Assembly: GCF_039545795.1 (NCBI RefSeq)
Contig: NZ_CP154260.1
Span: forward strand, 5,213,001 to 5,277,000
DNA length: 64,000 nt
Direction: 5' to 3'
Source: Chitinophaga niabensis
GTDB taxonomy: Bacteria > Bacteroidota > Bacteroidia > Chitinophagales > Chitinophagaceae
Positions 8,208-16,873 of the stretch are shown one piece after another. The notes under the pieces are model-generated. The model saw nothing but the letters and a program-made list of their open reading frames with translations. It searched no databases and was not told where the DNA came from. A program made the position numbers and the translations under genes. Numbering within the stretch: position 1 is the first letter of the stretch; each line of letters starts with the position of its first letter.

Positions 8208-8951
8208 ATGGCGAGCAAAGATCTACAGAAAACGGTTCCTTTTGAAGGCTCAAATTTAAGCAAGAAGGAGCAGATAGCCCACATGTTCAATGATATTGCC
8301 GGGAGGTACGACTTCATGAACCACTTCATGAGCCTGGGAGTTGACGTGGGATGGCGTAAAAAAGCACTGAAACTCCTCGTTCCCCTTCAGCCCAAAATGA
8401 TACTGGATGTAGCCACCGGCACAGGAGACGTTGCCATCATGGCACAACGCATGCTCCAACCTGATAAAGTGATAGGCATAGATATCTCCGAAGGCATGCT
8501 CGCCTTTGGCCGGGAAAAAGTGGCCAAAGCCGGCTTAAGTGATAAGATCACCCTCCAGGCCGGAGACAGTGAAACAATAAGTTTCCCCGATACAACGTTT
8601 GATGCCATAACCGCCGCTTTTGGCGTGCGGAACTTTGAGAACCTGGAAAAAGGACTGGCTGAAATGTACCGGGTACTGAAGCCCGGCGGTAAAATGGTCA
8701 TTCTGGAGTTCTCAAACCCTACTAAAACACCTATTAAGCAATTATATAACTTTTATTTTCGTTATATTACACCTACGATCGGGAAATGGATCGCCCGGAA
8801 TAAAGCAGCTTACTCGTATCTGCCCAGTTCCGTGAAAGCATTTCCACAAGGCCAGGTGATGGTTGACATTTTACAGAAAATTGGGTTTCAGGCTGTTACA
8901 TGCAAAACGCTAACATTCGGCATATGTTCCATTTATTGCGCTACCCGATAG
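8208..8951 (+). CDS. ubiE: Demethylmenaquinone / ubiquinone methyltransferase UbiE (MenG)
   Basis: SAM-dependent C-methyltransferase. In this phylum it makes menaquinone from demethylmenaquinone. The family start (FNDIAGRYDFMNHFMSLGVDVGWRKKALKLL) and motif I (ILDVATGTGDVAIMA) are present, followed by the GIDISEGML, AFGVRNFEN and VLKPGG motifs; it ends in the family-typical TFGICSIYCATR. The start is the ATG at 8208. The 3' end overlaps the PorT-type gene. Confidence 0.95.
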   Translation: MASKDLQKTVPFEGSNLSKKEQIAHMFNDIAGRYDFMNHFMSLGVDVGWRKKALKLLVPLQPKMILDVATGTGDVAIMAQRMLQPDKVIGIDISEGMLAFGREKVAKAGLSDKITLQAGDSETISFPDTTFDAITAAFGVRNFENLEKGLAEMYRVLKPGGKMVILEFSNPTKTPIKQLYNFYFRYITPTIGKWIARNKAAYSYLPSSVKAFPQGQVMVDILQKIGFQAVTCKTLTFGICSIYCATR

Positions 8952-9628
8952 CGGGTGCTTTTCTGCTCTTGTTGAGTGCCATGCCGGCAAAAGCACAACA
9001 GAATTTGAATATGGAGGAACATGACCGTAAACCTTATTATTTCGGGATTACGTTAGCCGCCAATCAATCCAACTTCCGGCTCACCCATTCGGACCTGTTC
9101 CTGAAACAGGATTCTATTATGGTGGCAGAACCCCTGAAAACAGTAGGGTTCAACCTGGGCCTGCTGGCCAATCTCAGGCTCAATCACCGTTTCGACCTGC
9201 GCGTGAACCCTCAGCTCCTTTTCGCCAATAAGAACTTATACTACAAAGAGAACTACCCGCTCAGGGAAACCGAGAAAAAAGTAGAATCTATCGTAGTAAG
9301 TTTCCCCATACAACTCAAATTCAAATCAGACCGCATCAATAACATGCGCGTCTACACGATAGCCGGTTTAAAAATAGACCAGGACCTGGCCTCCAATAAA
9401 GCCACCCGCCGTGCAGAAGACCTCGTTAAGATCAATAAGACCACTTATGGCTTTGAATTGGGCGCAGGATTCGAATTCTACTTTGAAAGCTTCATCTTCA
9501 CCCCCGAGTTCAAGATCAGCAATGGCCTTAACAATGTACACGTGCTGGACAAAAACCTGCGCTACTCCAATGTGATAGACCAGTTGAACTCACGCATGAT
9601 CGTGTTCTCCATTCATTTGCAGGGCTAG
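8924..9628 (+). CDS. porT: PorT-type outer-membrane beta-barrel protein, likely type IX secretion component
   Basis: About 234 residues: a signal peptide (MFHLLRYPIAGAFLLLLSAMPAKAQQ) followed by a small beta-barrel (PYYFGITLAANQSNFRL, then alternating strands ending IVFSIHLQG). PorT is a membrane protein needed for type IX secretion, and the ubiE-porT neighbourhood recurs in Bacteroidota. An ATG at 8900 is possible but would put eight polar residues before the signal. The gene overlaps ubiE by about 28 bp, implying translational coupling. A protein with a type IX sorting domain is encoded at 24464-26044, which fits. Paralogues of unknown role share the fold, so the exact role is not certain. 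Confidence 0.75.
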   Translation: MFHLLRYPIAGAFLLLLSAMPAKAQQNLNMEEHDRKPYYFGITLAANQSNFRLTHSDLFLKQDSIMVAEPLKTVGFNLGLLANLRLNHRFDLRVNPQLLFANKNLYYKENYPLRETEKKVESIVVSFPIQLKFKSDRINNMRVYTIAGLKIDQDLASNKATRRAEDLVKINKTTYGFELGAGFEFYFESFIFTPEFKISNGLNNVHVLDKNLRYSNVIDQLNSRMIVFSIHLQG

Positions 9629-9647
9629 TCCGTTTTGGATAACTTTG
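9616..9647 (+). promoter_or_regulatory. Promoter of pyrC
   Basis: TTTG at 9616-9619, 20-bp spacer, TAACTTTG at 9640-9647; the pyrC ATG is 4 bp further on. The -33 element lies inside the end of the PorT-type gene. Confidence 0.6.
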
Positions 9648-9651
9648 CCCC

Positions 9652-10992
9652 ATGCAAAATATCATCATCAGAAATATATCAGTTGTCAATGAAGGTAGCA
9701 CAACGGTTCAGGATGTACTGATCCGTAATGGCCGCATTGAGAAGATAGCGCCGCAGATAAGTGGTGCTGAAGGCAAAGAGATCAATGGAGAAGGAAAACA
9801 CCTGCTGCCCGGGGTAATAGACGATCAGGTACATTTCCGCGAACCAGGCCTTACCGAAAAGGCAACAATACAGACGGAAGCCCGCGCAGCCGTAGCAGGC
9901 GGCACCACCAGCTTCATGGAAATGCCCAACACAAAACCTGCAGCCCTTACACAGGAACTACTGGAAGATAAATACAATATTGCCGCTAAAGGATCGCTGG
10001 CCAACTACTCCTTTTTTATGGGTGTTGCAAACGACAATGCAGAAGAAGTACTGAAAGCCAATGCAAAGAAAGACAGGGTCTGCGGTATAAAAATATTCAT
10101 GGGTTCCTCCACCGGCAATATGCTCGTGGATAATTACCTCACCCTGGAAAAGATCTTCTCTGAAACTGAACTGCTCATTGCCACACATTGCGAAGATGAA
10201 AAGATCATCCGTACCAATATGGAGAAATACAAACAGGAAAAAGGCGATCGCCTTTCCGCAGCAGATCATCCCCTGATCCGCAACGAAGAAGCCTGTTTTG
10301 AATCCTCCCTGGTTGCCATCCAGTTTGCACAGAAACACAATTCAAGACTGCACATCCTGCATATCTCTACAGAAAAGGAATTACAGCTCTTCGGCAATAT
10401 GCTTCCCCTGTCAGAAAAACGCATCACCGCAGAGGTTTGCGTACACCATCTCTGGTTTACCGCAGATGACTACACGAAATACGGTAACCTGATCAAATGC
10501 AACCCCGCCATCAAAGCCCCGCATCACCGCGAAGCGCTCTGGCAGGGCATGCTGGACAACAAACTGGATATCATTGCCACAGACCATGCACCCCACACCT
10601 GGGACGAAAAGCAGCAGGCCTATCTGCAAGCCCCTTCCGGTGTACCCCTGGTACAACACAGCCTGCTGATGATGCTTGAACAAGTGAAAGCCGGCCGCTT
10701 CACGATCGAAAAGATGGTGGAAAAGATGAGCCATGCACCGGCCATTTGCTTTCGCATCAAAGAAAGAGGTTACATCCGCGAAGGATATCATGCGGATTGC
10801 GTGATCGTGGACCTTCATCAATCCACTACCGTTACAAAAGAGAATATCTACTATAAATGCGGCTGGAGCCCCTTTGAAGGGCATACTTTCCCTGCGGCGG
10901 TTACCCATACCATTGTGAGCGGGCACCTTGCTTACGAAAACGGGCAGTTCAATGAGAACCAGCCGGGGCAAAGGTTATTGTTCAACGCGTAA
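9652..10992 (+). CDS. pyrC: Dihydroorotase
   Basis: Third step of pyrimidine synthesis: cyclises carbamoyl aspartate to dihydroorotate. The 446 residues follow the amidohydrolase barrel: PGVIDDQVHFREPG (usual site of the HxH metal pair), GGTTSFMEMPNTKP, GIKIFMGSSTGN, ATHCEDE, LHILHIST, and the catalytic ATDHAPHT. The first His of the usual HxH pair is Gln here. I recall this same QVHFREPG form from other Bacteroidota dihydroorotases, so it is probably a clade trait. A strong terminator follows. Confidence 0.92.
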   Translation: MQNIIIRNISVVNEGSTTVQDVLIRNGRIEKIAPQISGAEGKEINGEGKHLLPGVIDDQVHFREPGLTEKATIQTEARAAVAGGTTSFMEMPNTKPAALTQELLEDKYNIAAKGSLANYSFFMGVANDNAEEVLKANAKKDRVCGIKIFMGSSTGNMLVDNYLTLEKIFSETELLIATHCEDEKIIRTNMEKYKQEKGDRLSAADHPLIRNEEACFESSLVAIQFAQKHNSRLHILHISTEKELQLFGNMLPLSEKRITAEVCVHHLWFTADDYTKYGNLIKCNPAIKAPHHREALWQGMLDNKLDIIATDHAPHTWDEKQQAYLQAPSGVPLVQHSLLMMLEQVKAGRFTIEKMVEKMSHAPAICFRIKERGYIREGYHADCVIVDLHQSTTVTKENIYYKCGWSPFEGHTFPAAVTHTIVSGHLAYENGQFNENQPGQRLLFNA

Positions 10993-11045
10993 GGAAACCA
11001 GCACCCTCAGCCTGGGAAGCTGCAGTTGCTCAAAATATCAACAGT

Positions 11046-11078
11046 AAGGCCGCAGCCCTCCATGGCTGCGGCCTTTCA
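11046..11078 (+). terminator. Rho-independent terminator after pyrC
   Basis: Perfect 12-bp stem AAGGCCGCAGCC / GGCTGCGGCCTT with loop CTCCAT, then TTTC. It lies upstream of the true start of the next gene. Confidence 0.85.
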
Positions 11079-11154
11079 CACTTTATGGAAATTTATCATT
11101 CCTGCATCTACCTCGTTAACATGTTTCACTGTAAATTCACTAAAAATTCTGCGA

Positions 11155-12483
11155 ATGGAGCTGGATAAAACAACCTACCTCGACCTATCGATCTTTAACC
11201 GGGAAGATGAATACTCCCTGTTCCATAAAATGGATTTCACCACCACGTCCGGAGGCCGGGAATATCTGCGCACCCTGTTCAGCACACCACTGAAAGACCT
11301 GAAAGCTATTCACGACCGCCAGCAGATGTTACAGTTCCTGCTGGACAATGAAACCGCCTGGCCACCAATGATCAGCAACGGTACCATTGTAGTAGTGGAG
11401 AATTACCTGAACGCAGAAATAGAACCTATCTCCAGTTCAGACGGTGTTTCTTTATACCTCAACGCCTTCATCACAAAAACCATTTACGCGCCTGATTTCG
11501 GGTTCATTAAATTCTCCTTCGATCAGTTACTGAATCTCATCAATGGCTTCAGAATGCTGGTAGATACATTTGATGCAGCCGCAGCACCCACTACCCTGCG
11601 CCTGATATTAGAAAGAGCCCGCGTACTCCTCAGCCACAAAGAATTCGATGATATCGTTGCCCTGCACAATAATAACAGGTTAAACTACGTGGAGATCCTC
11701 CGCCACGACCGGTTGATCCGCCGCAGGCATAAAAAAGTATTATGGGAACTCACGGAACTCTACACCCGCCTGGATGCTTATCACAGTATGGCCGTAGCTA
11801 TCCGTAACTTCAAACTCACCTTCCCTAAATTCCAGGAAGAACCAAAGCCGCATATTGAGATCAAAAAATTATACCACCTCATCCTGCCGCAGCCCGTTGC
11901 TTATGATGTAGCCATGGATCCGCACCGTCACTTTATTTTCCTTACAGGTGCAAACATGGCCGGCAAAACAACTTTCATTAAAGCAGTAGGTATCGCAGTT
12001 TTCCTGGCACACCTGGGTATGGGTGTTCCGGCAGAGCAGATGCAGCTCACTTTCTTCCACGGGATCCTCAGCAACATCGATGTGAAGGACAACATCTTCA
12101 AAGGAGAAAGTTATTTCTTCAATGAAGTACAACGCATAAAGAACACCATCATCAAGATCAGTGACAAAAAGAACTGGCTCATTTTGATAGACGAAATGTT
12201 CAAAGGCACGAATGTGGAAGATGCGAAGAACTGCTCCCTTGCCGTGATCAATGGCCTGTTGCAGAATCATAACTGCCTCTTCATTCTCTCCACTCACCTG
12301 TATGAGATTGCAGAAGAACTAAGAACAGAAGACCAGATCATCTTCAAATACTTCCAGTCTGATGTAGTGGACGATGATCTGCGTTTCACTTATGAGTTGA
12401 AAGATGGTATCGCAAAGGAGAAGATCGGGTACCTCATATTGAAAAGAGAAAAAGTGATTGAGTTACTGGCGAATATGAAATAG
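11155..12483 (+). CDS. MutS-like ATPase lacking the mismatch-recognition domains
   Basis: From the ATG at 11155 (MELDKTTYLDL) the product has 442 residues. An upstream in-frame extension to 11026 would cross the pyrC terminator and is unlikely. The C-terminal MutS ATPase domain is complete: Walker A TGANMAGKTTFIKAVG, NIFKGESYFFNEV, Walker B WLILIDEMFKGTN, and the STHLYEIAE switch. The N-terminal half resembles the MutS lever/core helices (TTSGGREYLRTLFSTPL). The mismatch-binding and connector domains of MutS1 are absent, so it is unlikely to recognise mismatches itself. It ends 3 bp from the convergent lipoprotein gene. Confidence 0.85.
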   Translation: MELDKTTYLDLSIFNREDEYSLFHKMDFTTTSGGREYLRTLFSTPLKDLKAIHDRQQMLQFLLDNETAWPPMISNGTIVVVENYLNAEIEPISSSDGVSLYLNAFITKTIYAPDFGFIKFSFDQLLNLINGFRMLVDTFDAAAAPTTLRLILERARVLLSHKEFDDIVALHNNNRLNYVEILRHDRLIRRRHKKVLWELTELYTRLDAYHSMAVAIRNFKLTFPKFQEEPKPHIEIKKLYHLILPQPVAYDVAMDPHRHFIFLTGANMAGKTTFIKAVGIAVFLAHLGMGVPAEQMQLTFFHGILSNIDVKDNIFKGESYFFNEVQRIKNTIIKISDKKNWLILIDEMFKGTNVEDAKNCSLAVINGLLQNHNCLFILSTHLYEIAEELRTEDQIIFKYFQSDVVDDDLRFTYELKDGIAKEKIGYLILKREKVIELLANMK

Positions 12484-12486
12484 CGA

Positions 12487-12801
12487 TTAAAAACTATACC
12501 TGATCGTTAAGCGCCCCTTCTTAGCGGTGCCAGGTTCATATTTAATCACAAGTGTATCTGCATACCAGTCTACCAGAAAACTGGTATCCACTTTACCTTT
12601 TGGAAGATCTATCCTGTTTACCTTATAACTGCCATCTGCTTCTCCCTTGAGCCATAATCGATAGTTAAAAGGATCTTTCTTTTCTGATATTACCATCCGT
12701 TCCATTGGTTTTGACAGATCATTGATAACAATTGTTCTATCAGAACAAGCTGTTAGTGAGAGTAGGCTAATGAGGAGCAAAGCGGATAAAGTCGTTTTCA
12801 T
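12487..12801 (-). CDS. Small hypothetical lipoprotein
   Basis: A 104-residue protein with a lipoprotein signal peptide ending in the lipobox LTAC (Cys19). The mature part is short and beta-rich (GRLTIRYSF at the end) with no recognised domain. It is divergent from comM; the 48 bp between them contain a 17-bp palindrome. Confidence 0.75.
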   Translation of the reverse strand: MKTTLSALLLISLLSLTACSDRTIVINDLSKPMERMVISEKKDPFNYRLWLKGEADGSYKVNRIDLPKGKVDTSFLVDWYADTLVIKYEPGTAKKGRLTIRYSF

Positions 12802-12818
12802 AAATTATAGTAAATACT

Positions 12819-12835
12819 TTATCTTCGGAAGATAA
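12819..12835. promoter_or_regulatory. 17-bp palindrome between the lipoprotein gene and comM
   Basis: TTATCTTC-G-GAAGATAA is a perfect 8-bp inverted repeat with one central base, placed between two divergent starts (12801 and 12850). Its position suggests an operator, but no regulator is known. Confidence 0.45.
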
Positions 12836-12849
12836 CCATTGTTTGTCCC

Positions 12850-14385
12850 ATGTTAATTAAAATATTCGGCAGCGCCGTTCAGGGCGTGGAAGCCATTACC
12901 ATCACCATAGAAGTGAATGTTGGCCAGGGTACACAGTTCTATCTTGTGGGCCTGCCAGATAATGCGGTAAAAGAAAGTGAATACCGCATTGAAACCGTTA
13001 TCAAAAATATCGGCTACAAAATGCCACGCCTCCGCACGATCGTGAACATGGCGCCTGCAGACATCCGAAAAGTCGGTGCCGCTTATGATCTGCCTATTGC
13101 TGTGGGTATACTGGCGGCTTCCAAACAACTCACGCCGGTGCATGATACCACGCAATTTATCATCATGGGAGAGTTGTCGCTGGATGGAACATTAAGGCCA
13201 ATTCGTGGCGCGTTGCCAATGGCGTTACAGGCAAAGAAAGAAGGCTTCAAAGGCATTATCCTTCCGGCACAGAATGCTGCAGAAGCTGCGATGGTGAATG
13301 GATTGGATGTTTACGGCATTCGCCACATTAATGAAATAATTTCCTTCCTGAAAGGTGAAATATCAATTTCTCCAACACCTCCCATAGACTATACACCCCA
13401 GCACACTTTTGATTTAGACTTCTCAGAAGTAAAAGGCCAGTATTTCGTAAAACGCGGAATGGAAATAGCAGCGGCAGGCGGGCATAATATCCTGATGGTT
13501 GGTGCACCAGGAGTGGGTAAAACAATGATCGCGCAGCGGCTCCCTACTATACTTCCACCATTGACCTTACAGGAAGCATTGGAAACAACAAAAATCCATT
13601 CTGTTGTAGGAAAAGCAGGTCAGGTGATCACAAGCAGGCCTTTCCGTTCCCCTCATCATACGATCAGTGATGTAGCTTTAGTAGGAGGAGGTTCAACACC
13701 ACAGCCCGGAGAAATTTCCTTAGCGCAGAATGGCGTACTCTTTTTAGATGAAATACCTGAGTTTAAAAGCACCGCCTTAGAAGTATTGCGGCAACCTATG
13801 GAAGAAAGAAAGGTAACGATCTCACGTATCAGCTTCACTGTTGACTTCCCCAGCAGCTTTATGTTGGTGGCATCTATGAATCCCTGTCCCTGTGGATATT
13901 TCAATCATCCGCTCAAACATTGTTGCTGCCCACCGGGTGCTGTACAAAAATACCTCAATAAAATATCCGGCCCTTTATTAGACCGTATCGATCTGCATAT
14001 TGAAGTAACGCCGGTTCCTCCTTCCCTCATGATTGAAGATGATGTACTAAATGAATCAAGCGCTACTATAAGGGAACGTGTTATCACAGCACGCGGCATT
14101 CAGGCACAGCGATTTAAAAATGAACGGCATGTCATTTTCTGCAATGCCCAAATGAATAATAAACAAATGCATCTTTATTGCAGACTACTCCCACAAGCAC
14201 GAACACTTTTGGACAGAGCCATGAAACACCTGCATCTTTCTGCCCGCGCGTACAATCGTATCTTAAAGGTCAGCCGTACGATAGCAGACCTTGCAGGAGC
14301 AGAAGAGATAGATTCGCCACATATTGCAGAAGCAATAGAGTTCAGGAAACTGGATAGGGAAACCTGGGGGCAGTATCAGTGCTGA
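12850..14385 (+). CDS. comM: YifB/ComM family Mg-chelatase-like AAA+ ATPase
   Basis: A 511-residue protein with the ComM arrangement: an N-terminal Lon-protease-like domain (VQGVEAITITIEVNVGQG, AYDLPIAVGILAAS), then an AAA+ core with Walker A GAPGVGKTMIA (about residue 220), Walker B VLFLDEIPEF, and Cys clusters (NPCPCGYF, CCCPPG) characteristic of the family, ending with the Mg-chelatase C-terminal helical domain (YNRILKVSRTIADL). In other bacteria ComM is a helicase that helps branch migration during natural transformation. It is monocistronic here. Confidence 0.93.
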   Translation: MLIKIFGSAVQGVEAITITIEVNVGQGTQFYLVGLPDNAVKESEYRIETVIKNIGYKMPRLRTIVNMAPADIRKVGAAYDLPIAVGILAASKQLTPVHDTTQFIIMGELSLDGTLRPIRGALPMALQAKKEGFKGIILPAQNAAEAAMVNGLDVYGIRHINEIISFLKGEISISPTPPIDYTPQHTFDLDFSEVKGQYFVKRGMEIAAAGGHNILMVGAPGVGKTMIAQRLPTILPPLTLQEALETTKIHSVVGKAGQVITSRPFRSPHHTISDVALVGGGSTPQPGEISLAQNGVLFLDEIPEFKSTALEVLRQPMEERKVTISRISFTVDFPSSFMLVASMNPCPCGYFNHPLKHCCCPPGAVQKYLNKISGPLLDRIDLHIEVTPVPPSLMIEDDVLNESSATIRERVITARGIQAQRFKNERHVIFCNAQMNNKQMHLYCRLLPQARTLLDRAMKHLHLSARAYNRILKVSRTIADLAGAEEIDSPHIAEAIEFRKLDRETWGQYQC

Positions 14386-14409
14386 GACAGTAACCATTTC
14401 ATCAATTGC

Positions 14410-14517
14410 TCAGGATCTGCAATGCTCCATGAATGAATTGAAAAAACGTTCCCAGTCAAGCGGAGGATCAACAGCAAATACCGCCTTTGGCTTCAGAGGA
14501 TTATAGTTCGCCCCCTC
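14410..14517 (-). pseudogene. Possible remnant of a hydrolase gene downstream of the EF-G-like gene
   Basis: Directly after the EF-G-like stop, the same minus-strand frame stays open for about 34 codons, reading GANYNPLKPKAVFAVDPPLDW and on to ...MEHCRS-stop. The segment looks like real protein, reminiscent of alpha/beta-hydrolase cores, and has no start of its own. It is probably a gene fragment left by a deletion. Confidence 0.35.
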
Positions 14518-16656
14518 TCAATGCTGCCCATTCTGCGCCTCCGTTTTCTTATAATCCTCACTCAGTTTCTTCTGCACATCTGCCGGCACGGGCGCATACT
14601 CCGCAAAAACCGCTTTCACTTTAGCCTTCCCCTGCGTAACATTCCGTAAGGAAGAATACAATTTATCCAGCTCAGCCTGCGGCGTCCGTGCTTTGATCAC
14701 CTGGCTGGCGTTACCACTATCCATGCCTGTAATAATACTCCGGTGGCTTTGCAGTTCACTCATAATATCTCCCATCATCGCTCCGGGAGCAGAAGCTTCC
14801 AGGTCATATACCGGCTCCAGCAACTGCGGCGCCGCCTGGTGGAAAGCTTCCCGGAATGCCATCATGCCTGCTATCTTGAAAGAGATATCATTGCTATCTA
14901 CCGGATGCATTTTACCATCGTATACACTCACCCGTATATCCCGGACATAAGAACCGGTAAGTGGTCCTTCCTGCATCTTCTCCATCACTCCTTTCAGGAT
15001 AGACGGGAGAAAACGCGTATCAATAGCCCCACCTACAATACAATTGTTGAACACCAGTTTTCCTCCCCAGTTCAATGCAATCTCTTCCGTTTCACGGACT
15101 GTATATTCCTTGAATGCCGGCATGCCTTCATAGTAAGGTTCTATCTTCATAAACACTTCTCCAAACTGCCCTGCACCACCGGATTGTTTCTTATGCCGGT
15201 AAGAACTCATCGCCGGTTTCTGAATGGTTTCCCGATAAGGGATCCGCGCAGGCAGATAATCCACGGGCATGTTATAGATATTCTCCAGCCGCCATTTAGT
15301 GACCAGCAGATGCAGATCGCCCTGGCCATGGAGGATCACCTGGTTCAATTCACGATTGTATTCAATTTCAAGTGTGGGATCTTCCATGTGTATCTCACTC
15401 AGCACTTCACTGAGTTTTTCATCATCGCCTTTATTTTTTGCTACAATGGCCACCCGTACTTTGGGAGCAGGGAAGTGAATAGGGTCCACCTGCGCATTGT
15501 AGTTCTTATCATTGAGTGTATGATTGGTGAAAGTATTTTTCAGTTTGAGTGTGCAGCCGATATCTCCGGAACGCAGGCGTTCAACGGGCTGGCGGTTCTT
15601 TCCATCTGCAATGAACAACTGGTTCAGTCTTTCAGATACATTGCCTTTTTCATTGTACAACTCCTGCCCGGCTTTCAGTTCCCCGCTCATTACTTTGAAG
15701 AAGGAAAGTTTACCGATATGCGGCTCCAGTAAAGTTTTGAAAATGAACAAACAGGTAGGGCCTGCAGGATCGCAGGGAATTTCTTTTCCTTCTTCTGTTT
15801 GTTCAGGCGGCATTTCCACGGCGGAAGGGGCAACATTGTCTATGAACCCCATCATGCGGCCGCTGCCCATATTACTGCGTGCACAAAGACAGAACACCGG
15901 GAATACCTGGTGTTTCATCATGCCTATTTTCAATCCCTGCCGCAGTTCATCTTCATCAAGACTCCCTTTCTCGAAGAACAGTTCCATAAGGGCATCATCA
16001 TTTTCAGCGGCTTTCTCTACCAGTTCATTATGCAATTTATCCGCCTGTTCCTGTTCTTCCGGCGGAATAGGTAATTTCTCCGGTTTACCACCTCCTGCCG
16101 GAAAGCGGTACATCGTCATTTTCAACAGATCGATGATGGCATTGAAACCCGGCCCCTGGTTGATCGGGTATTGCATCACCGTTACGGCCGGACCAAAAAA
16201 TGCCCGCGCCTGTTCCAGCGTTTGGGTATAGTTAGCGTTTTCATGGTCCAGGTGATTGATAGCGAGGATAGTAGGTTTATTGTATTGGTCGATATAATCC
16301 CAGATCAGTTCTGTTCCAACTTCCACCCCGTTATACGCATGCAGCAGCAAAACCGCTGTATCGCAAACCCGGATGGAAGAGATGACCTCCCCCACAAAAT
16401 CCTCAGACCCCGGCGTGTCTATGATATTGATCTTGTAATCCCGCCACTCCGTATGGGCCAGGGTAGCATACACAGAGTTTCCCCTTTCATGCTCCACTTC
16501 GTGGTAGTCGGACACGGTGTTCCTTTCTTCAACAGTACCCCTTTTACTGATAATGCCGGCTTCGAACAACATGTCCTCAGCCAGCGTGGTTTTTCCGCTC
16601 TTGGCAGCGCCAATGAGCACAATGTTCTTAATGTGTTTTTCATCATACATTTTCAT
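14518..16656 (-). CDS. Elongation factor G-like translational GTPase
   Basis: A 712-residue protein with the EF-G five-domain layout: GTPase domain (P-loop GAAKSGKTT; G3 DTPGSEDF), a beta-barrel domain 2 around residues 305-385, domain III, and a domain IV/V region (SYRHKKQSGGAGQFGEV, PGAMMGDIMSELQSHR). It differs from housekeeping EF-G: the G4 motif is NHLD instead of NKxD, and the switch I segment reads ERGNS where EF-G has ERGIT. Such paralogues are common in Bacteroidota, with unclear roles (alternative translocation or recycling). Start MKMYDEK at 16656 or MYDEK at 16650. Confidence 0.85.
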   Translation of the reverse strand: MKMYDEKHIKNIVLIGAAKSGKTTLAEDMLFEAGIISKRGTVEERNTVSDYHEVEHERGNSVYATLAHTEWRDYKINIIDTPGSEDFVGEVISSIRVCDTAVLLLHAYNGVEVGTELIWDYIDQYNKPTILAINHLDHENANYTQTLEQARAFFGPAVTVMQYPINQGPGFNAIIDLLKMTMYRFPAGGGKPEKLPIPPEEQEQADKLHNELVEKAAENDDALMELFFEKGSLDEDELRQGLKIGMMKHQVFPVFCLCARSNMGSGRMMGFIDNVAPSAVEMPPEQTEEGKEIPCDPAGPTCLFIFKTLLEPHIGKLSFFKVMSGELKAGQELYNEKGNVSERLNQLFIADGKNRQPVERLRSGDIGCTLKLKNTFTNHTLNDKNYNAQVDPIHFPAPKVRVAIVAKNKGDDEKLSEVLSEIHMEDPTLEIEYNRELNQVILHGQGDLHLLVTKWRLENIYNMPVDYLPARIPYRETIQKPAMSSYRHKKQSGGAGQFGEVFMKIEPYYEGMPAFKEYTVRETEEIALNWGGKLVFNNCIVGGAIDTRFLPSILKGVMEKMQEGPLTGSYVRDIRVSVYDGKMHPVDSNDISFKIAGMMAFREAFHQAAPQLLEPVYDLEASAPGAMMGDIMSELQSHRSIITGMDSGNASQVIKARTPQAELDKLYSSLRNVTQGKAKVKAVFAEYAPVPADVQKKLSEDYKKTEAQNGQH

Positions 16657-16860
16657 ACGGCAGAAGTTTAGGGTGTTAGTGGTACACCGGGTTGCGTCCG
16701 TATTGCCGATCGGGAAGGAAGTATCAATTTTTAAGGCTCATAACATGCGGAAAAATTACCATCCGGCTGCTACTATTAAATTACGGTTTTTTGATGTAAA
16801 TACCGTGATAAGTACAGTTTAAAATTGATGTTTAAACACTATTGCAGCGGCTTTTTACCC

Positions 16861-16868
16861 TAACTTTG
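16861..16868 (+). promoter_or_regulatory. Promoter -7 element of the ABC exporter gene
   Basis: TAACTTTG matches TAnnTTTG, 5 bp before the ATG. A TTG lies at 16842-16844 with a shorter than usual spacer. Confidence 0.5.
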
Positions 16869-16873
16869 CCACC

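Noticed and set aside
8256..8459. Antisense frames inside ubiE
   Set aside because: Shadow frames of a gene with complete methyltransferase motifs.
11026..11154. Longer N-terminus for the MutS-like protein
   Set aside because: The extension is read through the pyrC terminator hairpin and has no homology-like sequence.
14743..15732. A 329-codon frame antisense to the EF-G-like gene
   Set aside because: It lies wholly within a well-supported GTPase gene on the other strand and its translation, rich in His, Phe and Cys, is typical of antisense frames.
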